The translations under genes and the position numbers were made by a program. A DNA stretch of 62,884 nt, taken from the NCBI GenBank assembly GCA_021732845.1, contig JAKFUF010000124.1:1-62884 (forward strand), read 5' to 3'. Positions within the stretch are counted from its first letter, which is position 1. Each line of letters begins with the position of its first letter. Under the pieces are notes generated by a model. That model searched no databases. It was not told the origin of the DNA and was given only the letters and a program-made list of their open reading frames with translations. Positions 37,420 to 46,727 of the stretch are shown here, in pieces. This stretch comes from Planctomycetaceae bacterium. Lineage in GTDB: Bacteria; Planctomycetota; Planctomycetia; Planctomycetales; Planctomycetaceae.

Positions 37420-40085
37420 TGTTCCTCCGCTTCGTCGTCATCTTCAACTTCGTCCGGCGTTGCTTGCGATTCCTCGGAGGAAATCGCTACCGCCGATGTC
37501 GAGATGTCAGGGAATGCGGCCAGTAGCCCCAGCACGAGGTTGTCCTCCTGACCGTCGTCGAACAGTTCATGGCGAATACACTCGGCGGTCGCATCCACGA
37601 GTTGGTCGCCGAGGATGCTGCGGAGCGTGTCATATTTTTCGTAGCAGTACTCCTCCAGCAGTGGAATAATGTCGTCTCGAATCGCCCGCTTGAGCGAAGC
37701 CATGTCCTTGAGTGGGCTCCCGGCGTACATCAAATAGGAGTGCCCAATTTGCAGGTTCCTTGCGTCCCGGCCCACATGTTCGCGAATCCGTTTGTTGAGG
37801 GCCTCGAACCACGCCCGGAGTGGTATTTCGGCCACGATGGATTTGCCCAGTGCCTCGCCATCGGGCATCAACTCCACGAAACCGAAGCGTCTTCGCAGTG
37901 CCGCGTCGAGCAGTGAAATGGAGCGATCCGCCGTGTTCATCGTGCCGATCAAGAAAATGTTCTGGGGGATCGAAAAAATCTCCTGACTCACAGGTAGAAT
38001 GATCCGCTTTCCCCGCTTGTCCTTTTCGAGCGTCGTGAGCAGTTCCCCGAAAATCCGGGGGATGTCGCCACGGTTGATCTCATCGACAATCAGGTAGAAG
38101 CTCTTGTCCGGAGCCGACGAGGCATCGCGGCAGAGTTTTTTGAACACGCCATCCCGCATCGCAAACGTGATCTGCCCGTTCACAGTTTCCGGCCGGTAAC
38201 CTTCGAGAAAGTCCTCGTAGCCGTAGGCCGGATGAAAACAGCAGAGCCGCACAAGCCCGGAAGACTTCCCGTCTCCGGCGATGGAGACCTTTTCGCCTTC
38301 GCTCAGTTCCTCAAAGAGTTGACCGTAGGACGCCAATGCTGCGAGGTCGTTGGCCGTCCGCTCGGCCCAGTACGTTTTGCCAGTACCCGGCGGACCGTAG
38401 AGAATCACTTGTCCCTTGCGCTCAAGCACCGACTGGATTCGTCCAGGCACACCAGTCAATTTTACGGACTTCTTGAGGACTTTCACCTTCACATCTACAC
38501 CATCCGGCACGGTCACCGGCGGAAGGTGGGGAGTCGCCGGGTCGGATTGAATGTGGCGTTCCACCTCCAGGATGTTTTCGTTGTGCTTTTGAATCTCTCG
38601 AATTGTCGTCCGCAGTCCCTCCTTCATGACCGGAAGTTTCCATTCAGCGAACTCAAGCCACTCCACGTCACGCTGGTGCGGGAAGTCGAACCCCGGCGCG
38701 TGCCGGTATTTACCAGTGACCCTGCCAATTCCAAGAATCGTCGCCCCGTCTGCCGCCAAGACCACATCCCCTTCGCTCATCTGAGCGACGAATTGCGTGA
38801 TCTGAGAAACGTCATTTCCAGTGGCTGTGGGCACATTCGGATAAATCTGTTCAAGCACAGTTCGCAGTTTTTCCCGTGAATCCTTAGTCACCCACGAAAG
38901 ATCCGGAATTTTCTGCCAACCAACGGCCACGCAACTCTGTTCCTGCATCATCGGCCATTGGCTCTTTCCTGATTCGCCACTCCGAGTGCCAATCCTCCAA
39001 TAGCGATGGCGCATTCCATGCATCGAGTACAGCACCGCGCCAAACTCGGCGAGGGAGATTCCCACCTCGCGTGACGCGGACTTGAATCGTCCAGCGCAGA
39101 TATAACGACCGTCTCCGTCCGGCGGTAATTGCAACATCTTCAGCAGCAAGTACCGCTGGTAGGCCGAACTGTGAAAACTGTCCAGTTTTTCTGGAAACAG
39201 CAGGCTGAAGTATTTGTGTCCCCACGCCAGCCGACTCACATCCGGGGCCAGCTCGCCCATTTGGTCTTGAAGCAGCGCGTAGTCCTCATCAGTAGCGGAG
39301 TCCGACAGGGCCTCAAGCAACTCAGCGCCCTTGAGCAATTGATCCCGGTGGGAACGGGCAACGGCGACAGCATCGTCAAGCGTGATATCACGGGGCCGAT
39401 TCGCCTTTTCGCCACCCATCTGCCAGTTGCCGGTCTCATTGCGGCGGAAAATTCGGAACTTCAACGCGCTACCGCCAGCGATGCTTCCAAAATGGCCCGT
39501 ATCGAACTCCTCGTCACTCTTGAACTCCAGCCAATGGACGAGGCTGTCTGTTGGGCCGTCATGCATCAGTTTCAGGAGCGGCTCACCATCAAGTCCTGCC
39601 AGCACCTGCGGTCCAAAATGGTCACGAAACAATTTGTACTCGCGGTCGAGTTGCTGCTCGATCGGCAGCTTCCCCCCTCGGGATAGTTCTTCGTGCTTGT
39701 CGGCGATCTGCTGGCGCTTCGGAACTGTCAGAATTGGTTCGCGGTCATCCCGCTTGATCCGCTTGACTGTGCTGAGTGTTGCGCCAGTCGCGGTCTTCCA
39801 TTCAATCCAGCCATTTGCTGTTCTGCCCAAAACGACAGCCGCAGCTCCGCTTGGGGAATCAAAGTGGTGATCTTTGGCGAAGCGAAACCCTTCCGGAACT
39901 TCGACCAGGAACCCTTCTGATATCAGCCGCTGACGCATTGGGGTAACGGTGATTGCCCCGGATGGCACTATCTCTTTTCGCGCCATCGCCCCTTCGCGAA
40001 CCACAAATCCATGTTCGACAGGCATGCCAGTCGCGTGCGCGTCTTTGCCGATCAATTCAAAAAGTTCTTGGGCGGCGCTAGTCAT
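37416..40085 (-). CDS. mcrB: McrB-like AAA+ GTPase with DUF4357 and EVE-like reader domains
   Basis: An 889-residue McrB motor. The C-terminal AAA+ domain has Walker A GPPGTGKT (564-571), Walker B LIVDEINR (665-672) and the McrB signature MNTADRS (716-722), which marks GTP use in this family. N-terminally, a DUF4357 domain is visible at about residues 75-105 (SPSGAAAVVLGRTANGW). A part at about 358-485 (RYWRIGTRSGESGKSQWPMM, then CVAVGWQKIPDLSW and DVVLAADGATILGIGRVTGK) resembles EVE/PUA-like readers of modified bases. It probably recognises modified DNA and recruits McrC. The C-terminal tail is acidic (SSEESQATPDEVEDDDEAEE). Confidence 0.92.
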   Translation of the reverse strand: MTSAAQELFELIGKDAHATGMPVEHGFVVREGAMARKEIVPSGAITVTPMRQRLISEGFLVEVPEGFRFAKDHHFDSPSGAAAVVLGRTANGWIEWKTATGATLSTVKRIKRDDREPILTVPKRQQIADKHEELSRGGKLPIEQQLDREYKLFRDHFGPQVLAGLDGEPLLKLMHDGPTDSLVHWLEFKSDEEFDTGHFGSIAGGSALKFRIFRRNETGNWQMGGEKANRPRDITLDDAVAVARSHRDQLLKGAELLEALSDSATDEDYALLQDQMGELAPDVSRLAWGHKYFSLLFPEKLDSFHSSAYQRYLLLKMLQLPPDGDGRYICAGRFKSASREVGISLAEFGAVLYSMHGMRHRYWRIGTRSGESGKSQWPMMQEQSCVAVGWQKIPDLSWVTKDSREKLRTVLEQIYPNVPTATGNDVSQITQFVAQMSEGDVVLAADGATILGIGRVTGKYRHAPGFDFPHQRDVEWLEFAEWKLPVMKEGLRTTIREIQKHNENILEVERHIQSDPATPHLPPVTVPDGVDVKVKVLKKSVKLTGVPGRIQSVLERKGQVILYGPPGTGKTYWAERTANDLAALASYGQLFEELSEGEKVSIAGDGKSSGLVRLCCFHPAYGYEDFLEGYRPETVNGQITFAMRDGVFKKLCRDASSAPDKSFYLIVDEINRGDIPRIFGELLTTLEKDKRGKRIILPVSQEIFSIPQNIFLIGTMNTADRSISLLDAALRRRFGFVELMPDGEALGKSIVAEIPLRAWFEALNKRIREHVGRDARNLQIGHSYLMYAGSPLKDMASLKRAIRDDIIPLLEEYCYEKYDTLRSILGDQLVDATAECIRHELFDDGQEDNLVLGLLAAFPDISTSAVAISSEESQATPDEVEDDDEAEEQ

Positions 40086-40102
40086 AGATCAATGTCTCAT
40101 TC

Positions 40103-40390
40103 CTATTGAGCCAGAAGGGCGTCGAAATCGCAAAACTGGACTCGGCATGTGACATCCTTCGAAAAAAAGACATCAGGTCTCCGATCCGGACTAGGAGTAC
40201 ATGCGACAATGCTTTGAGTTGCAACTCGTGTCGAAGTGCCGATTGTTCCACGATCTGGCTCTGAACCAGCACTGCTACGACTCGTCGAGTTCCGGGACAC
40301 AGATCGGGGAAGTGCTCTGAGGGAATCGCACAATTTGAGGGCCTAGCGTCCCCCCGCTCTGACACGATGATCGTCGCGGGCGTCTCTCAT
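40103..40390 (-). pseudogene. Relic of a second mcrC (5' part, frameshifted)
   Basis: Read on the minus strand from ATG 40388-40390, the first bases ATGAGAGACGC are those of mcrC (37417-37419 on). The similarity continues in other frames: SALRHELQLKALSHVLLVRI (frame of 40365) matches mcrC SELRRGLQIKTFSHVGRLRI, and CDFDALLAQ (frame of 40333) matches SGFDDLLIAQ. At least one frameshift and one internal deletion have occurred, and nothing beyond the first 115 mcrC residues remains. It ends 17 bases before the intact mcrB starts. Confidence 0.78.
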
Positions 40391-42159
40391 TTGTCCTCAG
40401 CTTCGTCGGCCTCCACGACTTCGTCGACAGTCGGTTGAGGCTTCTCTGAAGAAAGCGCTGGCGAAGGCCGCCCTAGGAGCTGATTAATATCGACTCTGTT
40501 CCGGCTTCGGCGACATTCGATCAAATAGTCTTGAACTCGACTATTTCCCGCTGCATCGAGTGTGCCCCGCTCTAGCCATTTGTCACGAGCCTCACCGTCA
40601 TCAGACTCAAGGAGGCGGTTTGAGATTTCCGCGACTATGGCGACTTCCAACAATAGCGGTAGCTTGGTAGCAGTAGGCTTGTGCATTGAACGCTGATACT
40701 CATCAAACGACGCGATCCATTCCGTGGTCGACCAATTTACTTTAGAACCAATGAATATGTCTTTGACCATCCACTCAATCGAACACTTTTCAACCTCCGA
40801 TTTCCACCTTGCCGCAAAACCTACCCAATCGGGTCTTTGGTCTTCGACGCGGATCATCGAATTGAATATCACATATAGCGCTAACATGGGTACTCGTTCC
40901 GACGATTTTGCGTTCGGAACAAGCTGCTCGATTCGCAGCATGACCTTTCGTAGATCCAGTAATGCTGGATTCTCCTCCTGAATGTGTGTCATTAGGTGTT
41001 GAACGAATCCATTGAACCGCTTTCGAGCGTTGGCCGGTTGGAAACTATCCGGGATCCAAGCCCAATATTCCGGCGACATTTCAAGTTGCACAGTTCCAGG
41101 AATCTCACTCCTCCATCCGCATTCCTCTCCTTCCAGCACCGGCTGTTTTGAAATGAAGGAATTGAGAACGTGGCGGGATAGGCGGACCAAGCCATCAAAT
41201 GTGAAGGATGTCTCATTCTCCCAGACAAAAACGTCCGAGTTCGCGCCGGCCCACGAGTGGCGGAGCTGATCGTGAACTCGCTTCAGTTCATGGACGTATC
41301 CAGAGCGCGCGTCATACAAATTTCCTATGGCTCTCCTCATCGAACTTTTCGGCAAAGCCCATTTGATCCCTTTTGCCTCAGAGGTGAAATAGTCGTCGCG
41401 GACGTGAGCGAGAATAAACTCCGTGAACCGCTTTTTCAGCTTCAAATGCGGGTTCTTTATTAGTTCACTGCGAATTGATTCTGCCACCACGGAATCCACA
41501 GTTACCAGATGGCGGTCGAGACTTTCACGGATGTCTTGGTCGAAGTCCGCCCATGCGAGACTCGGTTTAGGCGCTGACTTGCTGAGCGCTTCAAGCATGT
41601 ACACCAGCATCGAATATGCCAAGTCGAAGTTGTTCCCAAGGACTTCGAGTGCATCAAAGAATGCCGACAAACAGGATAAAAGGAGCCTGAAGCCCTTGCG
41701 CGGCATTGCAAGCACTTTGTCTAGAAATCGAGCGAACTCAACCGACTGCGCCGCTTCTCCGCGACGGGAACCATCGAAAAACCCGCTGACAAATTGGCTG
41801 GGGACAATCTTGTCAAAACCGTCCATCGCACCAGGCCGACACAGTCGCTCGACATAATCTCGATCGTTGTGAAAAAATGCCTTAAAATAAAAAGACGCGA
41901 GTAGGCGAAATTGTTCGACTGCCTCAACTGCATTCGGCAAGACTCGGATGTCATTCTCCGAAGCTGGCTGGTATCGATTCGTGTAACGCATTACGTAAGA
42001 TGATACGCTGGCCCCCGCATTGTCGGCAGGCCGAAGTTCGGCCACCCCAGCCTTAATCGGCGTCACCCACCAATAGTTTGAATACAGAATTGCGTCGCAT
42101 TCTTGCTCATTTATTCTCTCGGCATTCAAAAAGAATCGTCCGGAAATGACTTGAAGCAT
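40387..42159 (-). CDS. Unknown 590-residue defence-island protein, possible HEPN motif
   Basis: I do not recognise a family. Most of the protein is helical and mixed in composition. At about residues 285-305 it reads IGNLYDARSGYVHELKRVHD; the RSGYVH piece fits the RX4-6H motif of HEPN RNases, though that alone is weak. The last 20 residues (SSEKPQPTVDEVVEADEAED) match the tail of McrB, and the stop overlaps the start of an mcrC relic by four bases, just as mcrB does with mcrC. Its gene is less GC-rich than the flagellar genes. It lies between the SMEK gene and mcrB on the same strand, so co-transcription is likely. Confidence 0.75.
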   Translation of the reverse strand: MLQVISGRFFLNAERINEQECDAILYSNYWWVTPIKAGVAELRPADNAGASVSSYVMRYTNRYQPASENDIRVLPNAVEAVEQFRLLASFYFKAFFHNDRDYVERLCRPGAMDGFDKIVPSQFVSGFFDGSRRGEAAQSVEFARFLDKVLAMPRKGFRLLLSCLSAFFDALEVLGNNFDLAYSMLVYMLEALSKSAPKPSLAWADFDQDIRESLDRHLVTVDSVVAESIRSELIKNPHLKLKKRFTEFILAHVRDDYFTSEAKGIKWALPKSSMRRAIGNLYDARSGYVHELKRVHDQLRHSWAGANSDVFVWENETSFTFDGLVRLSRHVLNSFISKQPVLEGEECGWRSEIPGTVQLEMSPEYWAWIPDSFQPANARKRFNGFVQHLMTHIQEENPALLDLRKVMLRIEQLVPNAKSSERVPMLALYVIFNSMIRVEDQRPDWVGFAARWKSEVEKCSIEWMVKDIFIGSKVNWSTTEWIASFDEYQRSMHKPTATKLPLLLEVAIVAEISNRLLESDDGEARDKWLERGTLDAAGNSRVQDYLIECRRSRNRVDINQLLGRPSPALSSEKPQPTVDEVVEADEAEDK

Positions 42160-42289
42160 GCTACCTCTGCGTGTCGCACTTTATTGGTTGTTCAAATCGC
42201 ATGAATGCCTTCTCTCGCGTGCCAGAGCGGTATGCAGGACTGAGACTCGTCGGCCTTGCAAACTCATGTGCATCTGGCATCCCACGCGG

Positions 42290-43321
42290 TCAAGCCGGGT
42301 CATTTAGGACTTTCTTCACGTATTCCTCAGCTTCGGCGACCATTTGTAGATATGCTTTGGCCGCATTTTCGTCGGTCTTGTTCAAATCCAGCTCTGGAAA
42401 ATGGTCGCGTAGACACTGGTTGAGTTGTGCCAATGCCTCCTCGGCCTCTCTTGCTTCTGAGAGAAGATCCTCATGCCTCATCGCAGATTCTCCATCTGCA
42501 AATGGCATCAGTGTCGCGACGCCATCATTCTTGTAGTCATGAAACAGGCTGCCGGTATAGTCCGAAACGTTTTGCCAATGTAAAAAGAAAGCTCGGAGCC
42601 GCTCTGTCATCATAGCGTCGTAAAGGTGAAAATTTGGCCCCGATACCATGCGGTGTGGCGTTTCGACGAGATACAGCAAATCAATTTTGAAGCGACCCCT
42701 TGAAACGTCATTCAGAAAGGCCGCTAGCTGCGGACGACAAAGAAATGACAGTACGTCTATTAGGCTATCGAAGTCCGCCTTGTGTTTAAGCTCTATGAGT
42801 TCTCCGCCATCCTTCTTCGGCTCAGGCAGTTCTCTATCAAGCAGTTCGACGATCGCAGCAAGTTTTGGAGTATTCATTTTTTGAATGTCTCGCACCAACT
42901 GCCTCATGTCTATCACATCGTCCTTTCCCGAAAAGCTGAAGTTCTCTGGCAGCACAATTGTCGGGTAGTTGCCAGTTCTTTCGTTGAGGATTAGAACCTT
43001 GAGGCTGTCATAGTCAGCGGCGAGTCCTTTTGTACAGAATTTGTCAATGGTGTCCTGAATCTTGACCTTTGTGCGCTCGGAAGTGACTTGCACGGCGAGC
43101 CGCCTTCCTTTGTCGCCAAGGTCAATTGCTGTTTGGTGTGGGTCGTCGTGATTGAGATTGACGAGCGAGTAGTCATAAACGGAATTTAGTAGTTCTGCAA
43201 AAAAATCCTCGGCGACGATGTTCATGTCGAAGAGGCGAATATCGTTCAGTCGTTTGATGGCCAATTCAAGCGATACGAGTTTCGTTACAACGGTTTCGAG
43301 AAGTCTTTTTCTTTCAAGCAT
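42290..43321 (-). CDS. SMEK-domain protein
   Basis: A 343-residue protein whose first 130 residues match the SMEK domain of biological conflict systems: LNDIRLFDMNIVAEDFFAEL, LNSVYDYSLVNLNHDDPHQT, then AIDLGDKGRRLAVQVTSERT and KIQDTIDKF. The IDLGD...LAVQVT arrangement looks like a nuclease-type core, so a nucleic-acid role is possible. The C-terminal half (FDSLIDVLSFLCRPQLAAFL, FPELDLNKTDENAAK) is not recognised and may be an effector-associated region. It follows hsdR on the same strand. Confidence 0.75.
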   Translation of the reverse strand: MLERKRLLETVVTKLVSLELAIKRLNDIRLFDMNIVAEDFFAELLNSVYDYSLVNLNHDDPHQTAIDLGDKGRRLAVQVTSERTKVKIQDTIDKFCTKGLAADYDSLKVLILNERTGNYPTIVLPENFSFSGKDDVIDMRQLVRDIQKMNTPKLAAIVELLDRELPEPKKDGGELIELKHKADFDSLIDVLSFLCRPQLAAFLNDVSRGRFKIDLLYLVETPHRMVSGPNFHLYDAMMTERLRAFFLHWQNVSDYTGSLFHDYKNDGVATLMPFADGESAMRHEDLLSEAREAEEALAQLNQCLRDHFPELDLNKTDENAAKAYLQMVAEAEEYVKKVLNDPA

Positions 43322-43344
43322 TTAATACTCCATTCTTGTTTGAA

Positions 43345-43381
43345 GCACATCGTGCGCAAATAGGATTTGCGCATGATGTGC
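43345..43381 (-). promoter_or_regulatory. Stem-loop between hsdR and the SMEK gene
   Basis: GCACATCGTGCGCAAAT and ATTTGCGCATGATGTGC form a 17-bp stem with one mismatch and a three-base loop, 23 bases upstream of the SMEK start. No T-run follows on the minus strand. It could be a processing or attenuation site, or an operator. Confidence 0.7.
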
Positions 43382-43426
43382 AGTGTTTTAATGCCGGGCG
43401 GTCGCCCGACCAGCTACTGCGGCTCT

Positions 43427-46400
43427 TTATCCATCCTCCTGCACCTGCCCCCGCAGCATCTCATACAACTGGGCTGGTCCCAGCAGCACATCCTTCAATC
43501 CCTCCCTGACCGCTTCCGAACTCAGGGCCTGTGTGCTCATGGCAGAATGGGCTTCGAGCGCGGTCATTACCGCATTTAGAATCTCGGTTTTCAAGTCTGG
43601 CGAGTTCGCAAACTGCTCTTTTGTGTTGTTCGTCGCCTGCTGCTGGAGCGTCTCGGATTCCAGCAGTTTGCCCATAATTACGTTGTTCACGTAGACCAGT
43701 TTGTCCTGATCCGTCAGTTCGCCTTCAAACAGGTCGTTGACCTTTTTGATGATCTCATTCAACAGGGCCTTCTGCTTTTCTTGAATCGATCCGCTACCGG
43801 CCTCGGTGATCGGCTCCAGCTTGGGGTTCTCCCCCTCGTTCAGGGGCAGGGTTCGTTTTCCCAGATTCTTCAGGGTGTGGTGCGTCAGGAGGACTTTGGA
43901 AAAGTCGATCCCCTCCCGCTCGCGGCCAAATTCTAAGAGCCGTAGGACTTGGCGGTAGAAAATGGACCGCTTTTCGATGGCGGTGTTGCCGTAGTCGAAA
44001 ATCTGGGACAGGTACGTGTAGAGCCGTTGAAAAGAGCCCATGTCGGTCTGAAACAGCAGCAGGGCGTTCATTTCGTTCTGGGCGGTCTCTTCGGCGACTT
44101 TGTCCTTGTTGTCGATCGCCAGCTTTTTTGCAGCGAAAGCCGCTTTGTATTTCTTGTGGAGCCGATCGACCACTGGTTCGACCGCCGCCGCCAGTTCGCT
44201 TTGCTTGGCATTCGGCTTCAGTTCAACGGTCACCACACGGTCGACTTCAAATTCATCGTAGTAGCCAGCGGCGTCGAGCTTCGCCCGGAGGTTGAACACC
44301 AGATTCGGGTCGGTGACGCCCGAGAGTTCCGCCGTTGTGTGGTAGGTCTTGAAGGCAGCCAGGACATCTTCGGCGTCATTGACGAAGTCCAGCACGTAGG
44401 TCGTGTCTTTGCCGGGATGGGATCGGTTGAGCCGCGACAGGGTTTGAACGGCTTGAATTCCGGCCAGCCGCTTGTCCACGTACATGCCGCAGAGAAGTGG
44501 CTGGTCGAAGCCGGTCTGGAATTTATTGGCCACCAGCAGGATCTGATATTCGTCAGTGTTGAACGCCTCGCGGATGTCTCGGCCGCGCAGATTCGGATTT
44601 GATAGCTGGCTGGTCTCTGTGAATGGTTCTGGCCCGGAGTCGGCGTCTTTGACCTCGCCTGAAAATGCGACCAGCGTTCGCATGCGGTAGCCACGGGCTT
44701 TGATGTACTTGTCGATGGCCAGTTGCCAGCGGACCGCCTCCACGCGGCTGGAAACTACGACCATCGCCTTGGCTTTGCCGTTCAAGAGCGGAGCCACGAG
44801 TTGCCGGAAGTGTTCAACGACGATCTCCACTTTTTGGGAGATGTTGTAGGGGTGGAGTCGAATCCAGCCCATGATCCCCTTCATCGCCGCGCTGCGTTCC
44901 ACTTCCGTTTCGCCCCATTCCTTTCCCTCGTGGGCCAGCTTGAAGGCGAGCTTGTAGGTGGTGTAGTTCCGCAGCACATCCAGAATGAATTTCTCTTCGA
45001 TGGCCTGCCGCATCGAATAGACATGAAACGGCACGGGCAGATTGTCTTTGCTGGCCGGCTGGGCGGGGTCTGGCCGCGTCCCGAAAAGTTCCATCGTCTT
45101 GGTTTTCGGGGTGGCTGTGAAAGCCACGAATGTGATCCCCGCGTCATCGGCCCGGTTGGCGGTCTGGGCCAGCAGCACATCATCCATGCTGACTTCGCCA
45201 CCGTCGTTCAACTCTTTGAGTTCATCCGAAGAGAGAACCGACTTCAGTTTCGCCGCAGCTTCGCCCGTCTGGGAACTGTGCGCCTCGTCCGCAATCACGG
45301 CGAAGCGTTTGCCCTGTGTGGCTGAGAGTTCCCGGACCGCTTTCAAGGCGAATGGGAAGGTCTGGATCGTGCAGACGACGATCTTTTTGTCCCCGGACAG
45401 TGCCGCCGCGAGTTCACCGCTCTTGCTGGTCCCCTCGCCCTTGATCGTGGCTACGACTCCCGTAGTCCGCTCGAAGTCAAAGATTGCTTCCTGCAACTGC
45501 GAATCAATCACATTGCGATCCGACACGACCATCACGGAGTCGAATAGTTTTTTGTGATTCGCATCGTGCAGGTCTGCCAGAAAGTGGGCTGACCAGGCGA
45601 TGGAATTCGTCTTGCCGGAGCCCGCCGAGTGCTGAATCAGATATTTCCGGCCCGGCCCGTCTGCCAGGACTGCGGCCTGTAGTTTCCGTGTGGCGTCTAG
45701 TTGATGGTAGCGCGGAAACAGGTATCCCTTGAGCTGCTTCTTATCGTCTTTCTGAGCCACCATGTAGCGGCCCAGAATCTCCAGCCAGCTATGCCGTTCC
45801 CAGACCTGTTTCCAAAGGTAGGCAGTCCGATAGCCGCCACCGGGGTTCAACGGATTGCCCGCTGCTCCTTGATCTCCCTGATTGAACGGTAGGAACTGGG
45901 TGTCGGTGCCGTTCAGGCGGGTCGTCATGTGGACTTCGCGATTGCTGACCGCGAAATGCACCAGCGCTCCCTGTGGAAAGGACAAGAGTGGCTCAGCCGC
46001 CTGCCCCTTCGGCTTGGGGTGCCGATCGAACCGGTACTGGTCGATCGCATCGCCAATGCTCTGTGTGAAGTCGGTCTTGAGTTCCACCGTGGCTACAGGC
46101 AGGCCGTTCAAAAACAGGGCAAGATCGATGCTATTTTCATGGTGCAGCGAATAGTGGACCTGCCGGACGACCCGCAGCCGATTGGCGGCGTAGCGGCTCA
46201 AAATCTCTGGGTTCATGGCCAGCGCCGGCTTGAACTGGGCGAGCATCAGCTTTTGCCGCAGTCCCAGCATTTCAATGCCGTGCCGCAGGACATCTAGCGT
46301 GCCCCGCTGGTCCAGTGAATCCCGCAAGCGGCTCAACAGCGTGTCGGCGGCGTGCGCCCCGTGATTCTTGGAAATCGCCTCCCATGCCTGTGGCTGCGTT

Positions 46401-46546
46401 TCCTGCACCCAAGCCAGCACATCTGCCGGAAACAGTCCTCGCGCCCGGTCGTATTCGGCTCCGTCGCCTTCCGCGTACAACCAACCGTTCGCCGCAAGGT
46501 CTTGGCAAATCTCAGCCTCAAAGTTGATCTCTTTGTGCAGATCCAT
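43427..46546 (-). CDS. hsdR: Type I restriction enzyme, R subunit
   Basis: HsdR is the translocating motor and nuclease of the type I enzyme. From ATG 46546 the protein has 1039 residues. The nuclease core is DLALFLNGLPVATVELKTDF (Asp 141, Glu 155 and Lys 157 form the PD-(D/E)xK pattern). The SF2 helicase has Walker A HSAGSGKT at about 306-313, the DEAH box (VIADEAHSSQTGE), TATPKTKT and LVANKFQTGFDQPLLCGMYV. The start at 46546 excludes 59 residues that run through hairpin sequence. All parts look intact. It comes after fic rather than directly after hsdS. Confidence 0.95.
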   Translation of the reverse strand: MDLHKEINFEAEICQDLAANGWLYAEGDGAEYDRARGLFPADVLAWVQETQPQAWEAISKNHGAHAADTLLSRLRDSLDQRGTLDVLRHGIEMLGLRQKLMLAQFKPALAMNPEILSRYAANRLRVVRQVHYSLHHENSIDLALFLNGLPVATVELKTDFTQSIGDAIDQYRFDRHPKPKGQAAEPLLSFPQGALVHFAVSNREVHMTTRLNGTDTQFLPFNQGDQGAAGNPLNPGGGYRTAYLWKQVWERHSWLEILGRYMVAQKDDKKQLKGYLFPRYHQLDATRKLQAAVLADGPGRKYLIQHSAGSGKTNSIAWSAHFLADLHDANHKKLFDSVMVVSDRNVIDSQLQEAIFDFERTTGVVATIKGEGTSKSGELAAALSGDKKIVVCTIQTFPFALKAVRELSATQGKRFAVIADEAHSSQTGEAAAKLKSVLSSDELKELNDGGEVSMDDVLLAQTANRADDAGITFVAFTATPKTKTMELFGTRPDPAQPASKDNLPVPFHVYSMRQAIEEKFILDVLRNYTTYKLAFKLAHEGKEWGETEVERSAAMKGIMGWIRLHPYNISQKVEIVVEHFRQLVAPLLNGKAKAMVVVSSRVEAVRWQLAIDKYIKARGYRMRTLVAFSGEVKDADSGPEPFTETSQLSNPNLRGRDIREAFNTDEYQILLVANKFQTGFDQPLLCGMYVDKRLAGIQAVQTLSRLNRSHPGKDTTYVLDFVNDAEDVLAAFKTYHTTAELSGVTDPNLVFNLRAKLDAAGYYDEFEVDRVVTVELKPNAKQSELAAAVEPVVDRLHKKYKAAFAAKKLAIDNKDKVAEETAQNEMNALLLFQTDMGSFQRLYTYLSQIFDYGNTAIEKRSIFYRQVLRLLEFGREREGIDFSKVLLTHHTLKNLGKRTLPLNEGENPKLEPITEAGSGSIQEKQKALLNEIIKKVNDLFEGELTDQDKLVYVNNVIMGKLLESETLQQQATNNTKEQFANSPDLKTEILNAVMTALEAHSAMSTQALSSEAVREGLKDVLLGPAQLYEMLRGQVQEDG

Positions 46547-46641
46547 CGAACAAGGGCCTTTGAAGTCAGGTTTGCGAATCGCTGGGGCACACAAGCAAAG
46601 CAGGACAGCCGTTAAAGCATCAATTATCTCTTGTCCATTCT

Positions 46642-46724
46642 GGCACACACAAACCGCCTTGTGTGTGCCGGACTGGCGTTTCAGCACACACAAAGCCTCT
46701 TGAGTGTGGCCGGGCACACTCAAG
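46642..46724 (-). promoter_or_regulatory. Two strong stem-loops with mutually exclusive pairing upstream of hsdR
   Basis: Stem 1: CTTGAGTGTG (46699-46708) with CACACTCAAG (46715-46724), perfect. Stem 2: GGCACACACAA (46642-46652) with TTGTGTGTGCC (46659-46669), perfect. A third segment, GCACACACAAAG (46684-46695), is also complementary to the right arm of stem 2 (46659-46669), so that arm can pair with either neighbour. The block sits between the fic stop and hsdR. The layout resembles an attenuator, but no T-run is seen. Confidence 0.65.
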
Positions 46725-46727
46725 CCT

